Shown: positions 7,203 through 14,243, counted from the stretch's first letter. The stretch is DNA of 64,000 bases from Halomarina salina (GCF_023074835.1 NZ_JALLGW010000001.1:1860001-1924000), one strand, 5' to 3'. Program-made: numbers and translations. The notes: generated from the sequence alone by a model not told the origin.

Positions 7203-7265
7203 GATACACACGCGGCACGCATCGTTCACTCGGCCCGTTCGAGACACTGAGAGCGTGAGTTTCAC
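7203..7265 (+). repeat. array repeat R8
   Basis: 63 nt copy. Left part GATACACACGCGGCACGCA; middle arm GAGACACT; right end GAGTTTCAC, which no longer pairs. The last bases encode the stop codon of the cassette 9 gene. Confidence 0.85.
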
Positions 7266-7696
7266 AGCTCACTGTCCGGGGCGGTCGAGTCACCTGCCCC
7301 CGACTGATTGAGACCGGTGAAGTTACTCACTCCGATGACGAACAGCAGCACTACGAACCCCCAAAGTATCAGTGCCAGCACCCGTGCTCCGCCGGAATAG
7401 TCCCCAGAGAACGGGCGAAGCATCGGAACGGGCCACAAGACCCCCTCTATCAGCATACATACGCTGAACACAGTCAGGGCCAGCCCTTGCACTCGGCCCT
7501 CGAAGGATCCAGAATTGGTTTCGCCCAGACCGGCCATATTTCGTGCCAGAAGGGCGATACAGATGGTGAGTGCCATGCTGGTCGGGAGCCACCAGTGACG
7601 CGGGTGAGCACCCACAGCGAACAGGAGTGCTGCGACAGCGATGAAGATGCCAGCCAGTGCCAACGGGTGCTGTTGTGACCAGCTCTGGTTTCCCAT
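7262..7696 (-). CDS. four-helix membrane protein, paralogue of the next cassette's gene
   Basis: A 144-residue membrane protein of unknown function. Helices lie at about residues 11-30, 36-52, 70-90 and 100-122; conserved features are the HWWLPTS turn and a GRVQGLALTVFS helix start. It is clearly related to the cassette 10 protein (shared WWL, GRxxGL and LxxVWxG-like spacing) and to the fragment at 7803-7975, which ends almost identically (GDSTAPDSEL versus ANSTSPDGEL). The ATG at 7696 has a CTATTAG box 22-29 nt upstream. The stop codon lies inside repeat R8. Sole gene of cassette 9. Confidence 0.7.
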   Translation of the reverse strand: MGNQSWSQQHPLALAGIFIAVAALLFAVGAHPRHWWLPTSMALTICIALLARNMAGLGETNSGSFEGRVQGLALTVFSVCMLIEGVLWPVPMLRPFSGDYSGGARVLALILWGFVVLLFVIGVSNFTGLNQSGAGDSTAPDSEL

Positions 7697-7717
7697 ACTA
7701 TCCAGAACACTATACGT

Positions 7718-7725
7718 GCTAATAG
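7718..7725 (-). promoter_or_regulatory. TATA-like box of cassette 9
   Basis: CTATTAGC on the minus strand, 22-29 nt before the ATG at 7696. It is nearly the same box as in cassettes 3 and 10. Confidence 0.45.
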
Positions 7726-7745
7726 TTCATGACTACGAGTCAAAC

Positions 7746-7806
7746 GATACACACGCGGCACGCGTCGCTCACTCGTCCGTTCGATACACTGAGAGCGTGG
7801 TCTTAC
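7746..7806 (+). repeat. array repeat R9
   Basis: 61 nt copy. Left part GATACACACGCGGCACGCG; middle arm GATACACT; right end GTGGTCTTAC with two bases lost. The final bases provide the stop codon of the remnant in cassette 10. Confidence 0.85.
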
Positions 7807-7975
7807 AGCTCACCGTCTGGGCTAGTGGAGTTAGCTGCATCAGGTTGGAGGAGACCAGTCACGTGACCAACCCCGATGATTAACAGTACCACGACGAAAT
7901 CCCAGAGTATCACCGCCAGCGTTCGTGCACCGCCGGACACACTGGCTGAGAGTGGGCTACGCATCGGGTTGATAG
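7803..7975 (-). pseudogene. C-terminal remnant of a cassette 9-type membrane protein
   Basis: About 56 codons matching the end of the cassette 9 protein: SGGARTLAVILWDFVVV here against SGGARVLALILWGFVVL there, and the same NST/PDxEL tail. There is no usable start codon and the first half of the gene is missing. Its 5' end runs straight into the 3' end of the intact relative at 7957-8355, in another frame. The junction lies in a short shared sequence (AACCCGATGCG), so it looks like the scar of a deletion between two related genes. The stop codon is supplied by repeat R9. Confidence 0.7.
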
Positions 7976-8355
7976 ATGCCGAACAGTTCTCCAAGACCAC
8001 TGACGAGCATCACGAGCAGGACGCCCCACCACACCAATACGAATACCGTTAGGCCCCACACGTGGCCCTCACCGAATGGGTTGAACATCGGGAAGCCAAA
8101 CAGCATCCCTTCGGCAACCATGAGTACACTGAGGACACTGACACTGAGGCCACGTGCTCGACCCTCAATCGGGCCAGAGGTCGAACGGTCCATGTCGAAC
8201 ACTTCTCGTGCAGTAACCCCGACCAGCAACGTGGTTCCCAATGACGCTGACAGCCACCAAATCGCCGGAGGAATGCCGAGAACGAAGAGAGCGGCTCCAA
8301 CGGCCAAGGAAAGCGTAGTGAACGCCAGCATATACTTCGAGGTCGTGCTTACCAC
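7957..8355 (-). CDS. four-helix membrane protein, cassette 10 paralogue
   Basis: A 132-residue membrane protein related over its whole length to the cassette 9 product. Helices lie at about residues 8-28, 32-50, 68-88 and 97-118, with IWWLSAS and EGRARGLSVSVLS matching the relative. It ends early at FGIYQPDA followed by TAG, whereas relatives continue for about 10 residues, because the gene is fused there to another copy's remnant. The GTG at 8355 is preferred since a TATA-like box (8378-8386) lies 23-31 nt upstream; a GTG at 8370 is also in frame. The function is unknown. Confidence 0.65.
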   Translation of the reverse strand: MVSTTSKYMLAFTTLSLAVGAALFVLGIPPAIWWLSASLGTTLLVGVTAREVFDMDRSTSGPIEGRARGLSVSVLSVLMVAEGMLFGFPMFNPFGEGHVWGLTVFVLVWWGVLLVMLVSGLGELFGIYQPDA

Positions 8356-8377
8356 ATTGCCACCAAACACCCGTTTC

Positions 8378-8386
8378 GCTAATAAC
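8378..8386 (-). promoter_or_regulatory. TATA-like box of cassette 10
   Basis: GTTATTAGC on the minus strand, 23-31 nt before the GTG at 8355. Confidence 0.45.
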
Positions 8387-8404
8387 TCGTTGTGGCGACC
8401 AACC

Positions 8405-8429
8405 GATACACTCGCGGCACAAGTCTATC
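8405..8429 (+). repeat. array repeat R10, shortened end copy
   Basis: 25 nt. The first 16 bases of the repeat (GATACACTCGCGGCAC) are joined directly to the last nine (AAGTCTATC). The inner segment is gone. It marks the right edge of the array. Confidence 0.85.
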
Positions 8430-8479
8430 AGCTGAGTCACCACAGACCGGCGTGAAATAAACCGGCCGTGTCTCTCGCG

Positions 8480-9436
8480 CTACCGTACCGTCGCGCCCTC
8501 GTTCCGGGCGCGGACGACCCGTACCTCGCCGTCCACTCCCGCCTCGTCGAGCGCACGCTCCCCCGCCTCGTGAGCGGCGTCGGCGTTCGCCCGGTCGGTG
8601 ACGCCGTAGACGGTCGGTCCCCACGACGACTGGCCGACGCCGGTCACCGAGGGCTCCTCGCCCAGCGCCGCCACCAGTTCGCCGACGGGCGGGCGGTAGA
8701 CGCCGCCCTGTTCGTCCGCGTACCACGCGCCGTTGAGGCGGCCGAACTCGCCCACGGCGCGGCCGAACCGCTCGCGCTCGCCCGTCACGACCGCCGGGAG
8801 CAGTCGGCGGACGAGCACCGCCGAGAGGTCGTCGGCGATGCTCGGGTCGGCGCGTTCGACCACCGCACGCATGCTGTCGTCCTCGTCGCTCCCGGACCGC
8901 CCTTCGCCGTCGGGCGTCACGAGCAGGAACCGCCAGTCGTCGGGGACGGGGTGGCGGGCGACGACCGGCGGGACGGACCACTCGCCGCGGGCGGGCGGCG
9001 TCGTGGTGAACCGCTCGGTGGGGTGACCGGCGTCGACGACGAGGCCGCCCGTCTCGAACGTCGCGACGCCGACGCCCGAACGCCCGCCGCGTCCCAGCGC
9101 GGGCGCACTCGCACGGACCCGGGGGGCGCGGTCGTACGCCCGCGCAATCGCTTCGAGCGTCGCCAGCGCGTGCTGGGTGCCGCTCCCGAGGCCGACGTGG
9201 TGCGGGAGGCCGTCGACGAGGCGAACGTTCGCACCGGGCAGGTCGAGCAGTTCGCAGACCGCGTGTGTCGTCTCGCGGAGCGCCGGGTCGGCGGCGACGC
9301 CGTCGGCGCGCGTCGCCTCCACCACGACGCGCGGTTCGTCGAGCGCGAGGCCCACGCCGCCGTAGAGTCGCTCGTACGCGAGCGAGAGGTTCGTGAACCC
9401 GACGTGGAGGCGTGCCCCCGTCTCGACCCGGACCAT
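8480..9436 (-). CDS. beta-ribofuranosylaminobenzene 5'-phosphate synthase-like GHMP protein
   Basis: A 318-residue GHMP-superfamily enzyme of the beta-RFAP synthase type (MptG in methanogens). That enzyme joins 4-hydroxybenzoate or 4-aminobenzoate to PRPP in methanopterin synthesis. The GHMP phosphate-binding motif GLGSGTQ is at residues 82-88, preceded by HHV. The N-terminus MVRVETGARLHVGFTNLS is typical of the family, and the C-terminal segment contains GVGQSSWGPTVYG, a conserved Gly/Ser-rich loop. Haloarchaea do not make methanopterin as methanogens do, so the true acceptor in this organism is open. The ATG at 9436 is the only sensible start. It stands alone between the array and the glycosyltransferases. 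Confidence 0.8.
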   Translation of the reverse strand: MVRVETGARLHVGFTNLSLAYERLYGGVGLALDEPRVVVEATRADGVAADPALRETTHAVCELLDLPGANVRLVDGLPHHVGLGSGTQHALATLEAIARAYDRAPRVRASAPALGRGGRSGVGVATFETGGLVVDAGHPTERFTTTPPARGEWSVPPVVARHPVPDDWRFLLVTPDGEGRSGSDEDDSMRAVVERADPSIADDLSAVLVRRLLPAVVTGERERFGRAVGEFGRLNGAWYADEQGGVYRPPVGELVAALGEEPSVTGVGQSSWGPTVYGVTDRANADAAHEAGERALDEAGVDGEVRVVRARNEGATVR

Positions 9437-9518
9437 GCTCGACGCTGGTGGGGGTCGTGAAAGCCCGTTTCGCCACCGGAAACCTTCGCCTCGCTCCGGG
9501 ACTCGTCGGACGGGGGTG

Positions 9519-10490
9519 TCAGCGAAGCTCCGAGAGCACCCGGTCGGCCACCGCGTCGATACCGTTCTCGAACGGGGTCGGGTCGGGCGTCGTCTCGACG
9601 GCGCGGGCGACGCCGCCGACGGAGTGGGCGACGCAGAACCCGTGGACCGAGTCGAGCAGGCGGCCGACGCCGTACTGCTCGTCGGTGAACGGGCGGACGA
9701 CGCAGGCGGTCCCGGCGACGGCCGCCTCCATCACCGTCGAGTAGCCCGAGCAGACGACGACGTTCGCGCGCTCGACGTGCGGGAGCAGCGAGGGGACCGT
9801 CTCCCAGTCGGCGTCGCCGACGCTCGTCACGTCCCGTCCGGCGGCCTCCAGTCGGTCGACGAGCGCTCCCTGGTCGTCGGAGTACGCGCTGGGGACGAGC
9901 AGCACGTCGGGGTCGCCGAGCGTGGTGGTGTCTGAGGACCCACCGTCGGAGGCGACATCCGCCGGGAGCGCGACCGGGCCGATTCGTTCCACGCCACGCG
10001 GGTCGTGGCCGGTCGGCCAGACGGCCGGGTAGAAGAAGGCCCGCGAGAGACCGACCTGCAGTCGGGTGAGGCCGTCGGTCGCGACGCGCTCAAGCGGGTC
10101 GTCGTAGAGTGCGGGGGCGTTGTGGGTCAGGACGTACAGCGGGACGGACGCCAGCGGCGCGGCCATGGCGGCGAACATGTCGTCGGTGACGAGCGCGTCG
10201 GGGTCCTCGCGCCGGAGCCACTGGACGATGTCGCGGACGCGGCGCGCGGCGTTCGGGACGCTGTCGCCGAGGAGGGTGCCGTCGTCGTACTGGTAGCTGT
10301 CGATGAAGTCCACGACCGTCGGCTCGTACGGGTCGTAGCCGTTCCGTCGGAGGAAGCGGGTGCCGGGACCGCCACCGGCCATCGAGACCGCGGCGCCGCG
10401 GCGCTCGAACCCCCGCGCGACGGCGAGCATCCGCGTGGCGTGGCCCGCGCCCTCGGGGTAGTGGACGACGGCGACTGCGGGGTCGCTCAT
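9519..10490 (-). CDS. glycosyltransferase-like protein (GT-B, MurG-type)
   Basis: A 323-residue cytoplasmic protein with the two-domain GT-B pattern. The N-terminal half begins VAVVHYPEGAGHATRMLAVA with the Gly-His loop seen in MurG-like transferases, then GGGPGTRFLRRNGY. The C-terminal half carries ANVVVCSGYSTVMEAAVAG and RPFTDEQYG, the donor-nucleotide binding region. Donor and acceptor are unknown. The ATG at 10490 is chosen because this opens on the Rossmann strand; a much longer in-frame extension upstream overlaps the next gene and is non-coding. It lies 74 nt downstream of a family 2 glycosyltransferase on the same strand, so the two may form a surface-glycan unit. Confidence 0.75.
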   Translation of the reverse strand: MSDPAVAVVHYPEGAGHATRMLAVARGFERRGAAVSMAGGGPGTRFLRRNGYDPYEPTVVDFIDSYQYDDGTLLGDSVPNAARRVRDIVQWLRREDPDALVTDDMFAAMAAPLASVPLYVLTHNAPALYDDPLERVATDGLTRLQVGLSRAFFYPAVWPTGHDPRGVERIGPVALPADVASDGGSSDTTTLGDPDVLLVPSAYSDDQGALVDRLEAAGRDVTSVGDADWETVPSLLPHVERANVVVCSGYSTVMEAAVAGTACVVRPFTDEQYGVGRLLDSVHGFCVAHSVGGVARAVETTPDPTPFENGIDAVADRVLSELR

Positions 10491-10564
10491 ACCAGCGCTC
10501 GCGGTCCACGTCGGTAAGAAGCCTGCCATCCGACACGACTCGGTCCCCCAGTCACGTCGGGCGC

Positions 10565-11260
10565 TCACCGCCGCCGGAAGTAGCCGCTGTCTCGCTGTGC
10601 GTCGAGGAGGTACCGGGCGTAGCCCGCCGCGTACTCGCCGAGGAGACCGAGGTAGCCCTGGCGGTGCTGCCGACGCGGCGAGGTGGCGACCCACGCGTGT
10701 CGGTCGTAGACGGCCCGGCCACGCCGGGCGAGTCGCATCGAGCAGTCGGTGTCCTCCAGGAACGGCAGGGACTCGTCGAACCCGCCCGCGTCGAGCAGCG
10801 CCTCGCGTCGGTACGAGCAGTTGTTCCCGCTGGCCTGGACGAACCCGACCGGCCAGGAGACGCGGTACCACCAGTCCGAGAGGAGTCCGAACAGGAGTCG
10901 GTCCCGACGAGACCCGTCGAGCGGTCGGAGCGGCCCGCCGACGCAGACGACTCGCGGGTCGTGGTAGTGGCTCGCGTGGCGGGCGACCCACCCCGGCGCG
11001 ACGACGGTGTCGGCGTCGGTGAAGCAGACCACCTCGGCGTCCGTCGCCCGCGCGCCCCGGTTCCGGGCGGCGGCCGGGCCGCTCTCCTCCGTGTCGGTCA
11101 GCACGAGGTCGACGGCCGGGTGCGCGCGCGCGACGCCGGCCGTCCCGTCGGTGCCGCCGACGACGACGATGACCTCGCTCTCCGTCCCGACCAGCGAGTC
11201 GAGCGTCCGCTCGACGGTGCCGATCTCGTCGTACGCGGGGACGACGCACGCCACGTCCAT
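10565..11260 (-). CDS. glycosyltransferase family 2
   Basis: A 231-residue GT-A fold glycosyltransferase. CVVPAYDE at residues 5-12 is the first strand and nucleotide-binding motif. FTDADT at about 80-85 is the DxD-type metal site (Asp82, Asp84), and GPAAARNRGA precedes it as usual. SGNNCSYRREALLDAGGFDE and FLEDTDCSMRLARRG are the acceptor and catalytic-base segments. No membrane helix is seen, so it is probably soluble or peripheral. Sugar donor and acceptor are not predictable. It is the upstream gene of a pair with the GT-B protein. Confidence 0.85.
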   Translation of the reverse strand: MDVACVVPAYDEIGTVERTLDSLVGTESEVIVVVGGTDGTAGVARAHPAVDLVLTDTEESGPAAARNRGARATDAEVVCFTDADTVVAPGWVARHASHYHDPRVVCVGGPLRPLDGSRRDRLLFGLLSDWWYRVSWPVGFVQASGNNCSYRREALLDAGGFDESLPFLEDTDCSMRLARRGRAVYDRHAWVATSPRRQHRQGYLGLLGEYAAGYARYLLDAQRDSGYFRRR

Positions 11261-11344
11261 GCCAGCGACCGACGGCCGCCACCCGCTAAAACGTTGACAC
11301 GGCGGACGGTCGAGTCAGTCGAGGGTGACGCAAGGTCGCTCGAC

Positions 11345-11551
11345 CTACTCCTCCTGTCCCGGTTCGGGACGCGGCAGCGCGACGAACGACCGGCTGACGG
11401 GGCTGAACGGGTCGTAGACGAACTGGTGGCACGGACAGCACACCTCGTTCTCCGCGCCGAACTGCGTGCTCTGCTCGGTCGACTCGAACCCCGGAACGCC
11501 ACAGAAGTGCGTGCACTTCGAGAGCCAGGCGACGACGTCGTCCGAGGCGGG
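11345..11551 (-). pseudogene. C-terminal remnant of a Rieske iron-sulfur protein
   Basis: About 68 codons of the [2Fe-2S] cluster domain of a cytochrome-bc-type Rieske protein survive. The first cluster motif reads CTHFCGVPGFE and the second CPCHQFVYDPFS, followed by the usual tail FVALPRPEPGQEE and TAG at 11345. Reading upstream, the frame loses similarity near 11551 and meets a TGA in-frame near 11613, and no start codon lies between. The N-terminal membrane anchor and half the domain are therefore gone. All cluster ligands (two Cys, two His) remain, so the decay or truncation is fairly recent. It lies between a glycosyltransferase and a dehydrogenase, with no other bc-complex gene nearby. 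Confidence 0.8.
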
Positions 11552-11774
11552 GCGACTCCTCCGGGTAGCTGTTCGCTGCCCGTGGTGTGGTCGGACCGCT
11601 CCGCGTCAGTCGATATCGGAGGAGTGTCGACCATCTGTCGGTACGTCGCTGACGACGATAGCGGTTGCTGGGGGCCTCGAACGCCGAGCAGTCTCGGGTC
11701 CTGACGGTCCGCGCTCGCGACGGGCAGACGACTGCTGGGTGAACACCTTTCGGCGAGGCGCGAGAGGGTCCAGT

Positions 11775-13151
11775 ATGGACAGAGAGAACCCGGCGACAGA
11801 GGAGTCACTCGAACCGGTCGAGACTGACGACGCGGACGACGTGGAGGCCGCCCTCGCCCTCGCGGACGAGGTGTACCCGTCGTGGAGCGAGCGACGCCTC
11901 GAAGAGCGCCGCCAGCTGCTCGCCGACGCCGCCGACGTCCTCCGGGAGAACGAGGAGGAGTACGCCCAGTTGATGACCCGCGAGATGGGCAAACCCATCA
12001 CCGGCGCGCGCTCGGAGGTCGAGAAGTGCGCGTGGGTCTGCGAGCACTACGCCGAGTACGCCGAGACGTACCTCGCGGACGACGTCCACCAGAGTTCGCC
12101 CGAGGCGAAGGCGCTGACGTCGTACGAACCGCTCGGCCCCATCCTCGCAGTGATGCCGTGGAACTACCCGCTGTGGCAGGTGTTCCGGTTCGCCGCGCCG
12201 AACCTCGTCGCGGGGAACGTCGGCCTGCTGAAACACGCCTCGAACGTCCCCGGCACGGCCGAGATAATCGAGGAGGTGTTCCTCGAGGCGGGGTTCCCGG
12301 AGGGCGCGTTCCAGAGCCTCATCGTCGGCTCGGACGCCATCGAGGGGGTCATCGAGGACGAACGCGTCCGCGGCGTCACGCTCACCGGGAGCGAACCGGC
12401 GGGCCGCGCCGTCGCCGAGACGGCGGGCAGGGAGCTGAAACCCTCCGTCCTCGAACTCGGCGGGTCGGACCCCTTCGTCGTGCTGGACGACGCCGACGTC
12501 GAGACGGCCGCCGAGGTGGGCGTCCAGGCCCGGACGCTCAACTCCGGGCAGTCCTGCATCGCCGCCAAGCGGTTCATCGTCCACGACGCCGTCTACGACG
12601 AGTTCGTCGACGCCTTCGTCGAGGAGATGGAGGCGCTGACCGTCGGCGACCCGAGCGAGGAGGACACCGACGTCGGCCCGCAGGCCCGCGAGGACCTGAT
12701 GAAGGACGTCCACGAGCAGGTGCAGGACACCCTCGACGCGGGCGCGACGCTGGAGACGGGCGGCGAACCGCTCGATGGCGAGGGCTACTACTACCCGCCG
12801 ACGGTGGTCACCGACATCCCCCGCGACGCGACGATGGCGACCGACGAGGTGTTCGGCCCCGCGGCGGCCGTCTTCCGCGTCGAGAGCGAGGAGGAGGCTA
12901 TCGGACTCGCCAACGACTCGTCGTACGGTCTCGGCGGGTCGGTCTGGACCGAGGACCTCGACCGCGGCGAACGCGTCGCGCGCCGAGTCGAGTCGGGGTG
13001 TGTGTTCGTCAACGAACTCACGAAGTCCGACCCGCGCATCCCGTTCGGCGGCGTGAAGAACTCCGGCTACGGCCGGGAGCTCTCCGAACACGGGATGAAG
13101 GAGTTCCTCAACGAGAAGACCATCTGGGTGCAGTCGGCGAGCGACCAGTAA
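11775..13151 (+). CDS. NAD(P)-dependent succinate-semialdehyde dehydrogenase-like aldehyde dehydrogenase
   Basis: A 458-residue aldehyde dehydrogenase closest in pattern to the Sad/YneI group, which oxidises succinate semialdehyde to succinate with NAD+. The NPxxP-like PWNYPLWQ segment is near residue 127, and TGSEPAGRAVAE is the cofactor loop. The catalytic base is Glu227 (ELGGSDP) and the nucleophile is Cys261 (NSGQSC). The C-terminal FGGVKNSGYGRE is conserved. The length is normal. The ATG at 11775 is chosen because upstream in-frame sequence overlaps the Rieske remnant region and is low-quality. Exact substrate is inferred from family resemblance only. Confidence 0.85.
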   Translation: MDRENPATEESLEPVETDDADDVEAALALADEVYPSWSERRLEERRQLLADAADVLRENEEEYAQLMTREMGKPITGARSEVEKCAWVCEHYAEYAETYLADDVHQSSPEAKALTSYEPLGPILAVMPWNYPLWQVFRFAAPNLVAGNVGLLKHASNVPGTAEIIEEVFLEAGFPEGAFQSLIVGSDAIEGVIEDERVRGVTLTGSEPAGRAVAETAGRELKPSVLELGGSDPFVVLDDADVETAAEVGVQARTLNSGQSCIAAKRFIVHDAVYDEFVDAFVEEMEALTVGDPSEEDTDVGPQAREDLMKDVHEQVQDTLDAGATLETGGEPLDGEGYYYPPTVVTDIPRDATMATDEVFGPAAAVFRVESEEEAIGLANDSSYGLGGSVWTEDLDRGERVARRVESGCVFVNELTKSDPRIPFGGVKNSGYGRELSEHGMKEFLNEKTIWVQSASDQ

Positions 13152-13287
13152 CGCCGAGTCGGCCACCGACTGGCGGTCGTTCCGGGGAGCGCGGACGGTG
13201 AGCCGAGTGGAGGTGTGGAGGGGGTCGCGTCAGCGGAGGCGGTGCGGCGAGGTCGGAGGGGACGGCGGGAGCGCGTCGCCGAGGCGC

Positions 13288-14136
13288 TCACATCGCCATC
13301 GTGAACCCGATGCCGAGCGCCGGCTGGACCAGCAGGACGAACGCGCCAGCGAGCAGCGAAATGACGCCCGTCGCGCGCGATACCTCCTTGCCCCACGTCG
13401 GCAGACGCTCCATCGTGACGACGGCGGTCAGCGCGACCATCCAGAAGAAGTTCATCTCGCCGAAGAACGGCATGACGAGGAAGAACGCGGCGAAGCAGAT
13501 GAGCACGCAGTCGACGCCGTGTTCGACGCCGTGGCGGAAGCCGTCGAACAGGTCGTCGGTGTGCGCCTCGACCTCGGCACAGCAGGTGCGCAACAGGTCC
13601 TGCTTGGGCTTGCTCAACTGGAACACGCCCGTGAGCGCGAGGGCACTGCCGATCACGAGGTGGGGGCTCGACTGCGTGACCCCGTAGATACCGCCGGGCA
13701 CCAGTGCGTGGAGCGACAGCGGGACGACGGCCGAGAGCGCCCAGACGAGGTGGTACGTCGTCAGGAAGCCGGTGATGGCCGTCGTCGCCTCCAGTGCGCT
13801 TCCCTCGTGGGCGGCGGCGTAGTCCCGCGTGAACCGCGTCATCGCGGGGTACATCATCGCCCACATCATCACGCCCCACATCGTCGCGTAGCCGAGGACG
13901 GCCTCGACCGTCCCGACGTGGAAGACGCCGAGTTCCATCGCGCCGGGAGCAGCCATCGGGATGGACTGCTCCATCAGCCAGGCCATCCCCGGCATCGGGA
14001 CGTGACCGTCGAACAGCAGCACCCACCAGACGGCGTCGAGGCCGAGCATCATCACGACGACCAGCGTCGTTCGGTCCAGGTCGACGTCGAAGACGCCGTC
14101 GAACACGCTGAGCGCCGTGTCGACCTTCGTGCTCAT
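13288..14136 (-). CDS. DUF2182 domain-containing membrane protein
   Basis: A 282-residue multi-spanning membrane protein of the DUF2182 family (predicted metal-binding integral membrane protein, function unproven). The family signature is clear: Met-rich helix MWGVMMWAMMYPAM near residues 86-99, then FLTTYHLVWA. A Lys-x-x-Cys region LSKPKQDLLRTCC near 195-208 and the FGEMNFFWM helix follow. The Met- and Cys-rich face suggests copper or another soft metal (inference). Its ATG overlaps the TGA of a 36-codon ORF upstream (ATGA), so the two are translated together. The usual DUF1326 partner is absent. Confidence 0.85.
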   Translation of the reverse strand: MSTKVDTALSVFDGVFDVDLDRTTLVVVMMLGLDAVWWVLLFDGHVPMPGMAWLMEQSIPMAAPGAMELGVFHVGTVEAVLGYATMWGVMMWAMMYPAMTRFTRDYAAAHEGSALEATTAITGFLTTYHLVWALSAVVPLSLHALVPGGIYGVTQSSPHLVIGSALALTGVFQLSKPKQDLLRTCCAEVEAHTDDLFDGFRHGVEHGVDCVLICFAAFFLVMPFFGEMNFFWMVALTAVVTMERLPTWGKEVSRATGVISLLAGAFVLLVQPALGIGFTMAM

Positions 14137-14243
14137 TCCTCGTCCTCTCTCCCTGCCGTCTCGGGGAGGGCAGACCGAACGCGGTCACGAACCGAGTCGT
14201 ACAGGTCGCCGAACGTCTCGTCCAGGAGGGTTGGAAGCTCCAT
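14133..14243 (-). CDS. 36-residue ORF translationally coupled to DUF2182
   Basis: A small ORF of 36 codons, MELPTLLDETFGDLYDSV then RDRVRSALPETAGREDEE. It is amphipathic in the middle and acidic at the end. Its TGA overlaps the ATG of the DUF2182 gene. A TATA-like box AATAAAGC lies 24-31 nt before its ATG, so the transcript very likely begins at this ORF and the larger gene is read second. It could be a leader peptide or a small helper of the membrane protein. No homologue is recognised. Confidence 0.6.
   Translation of the reverse strand: MELPTLLDETFGDLYDSVRDRVRSALPETAGREDEE

Larger units (their letters stand above)
1368..8429. other. putative gene-cassette array of ten units punctuated by eleven repeats
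   Basis: Eleven copies of one repeat (R0-R10) occur at intervals of 434-1259 bp and nowhere else in the window. Every interval holds one or two complete small genes, on either strand. The block looks lower in GC than both flanks by eye. R0 is only the right part of the repeat and R10 is a shortened copy, so the array has clear edges at 1368 and 8429. No integrase, transposase, tRNA gene or flanking direct repeat was found at either edge. The layout is like an integron-type cassette array lacking its integrase (CALIN) or a series of pdif modules. That mechanism is inference; the repeat-gene-repeat organisation is seen directly. Confidence 0.6.

Noticed and set aside
1368-8429. CRISPR array
   Set aside because: Repeats are 434-1259 bp apart, and intervals contain complete genes rather than short spacers; no cas gene is present.
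1368-8429. Classical integron attC sites
   Set aside because: The R-box triplets (RYYYAAC and GTTRRRY at matching positions) are not consistently present, and no intI gene is in the window. Only the general layout is shared.
9519-11282. One long minus-strand protein spanning both glycosyltransferases
   Set aside because: Only the part from 10490 down has family motifs; the upstream part is the wrong frame of the family 2 glycosyltransferase gene.
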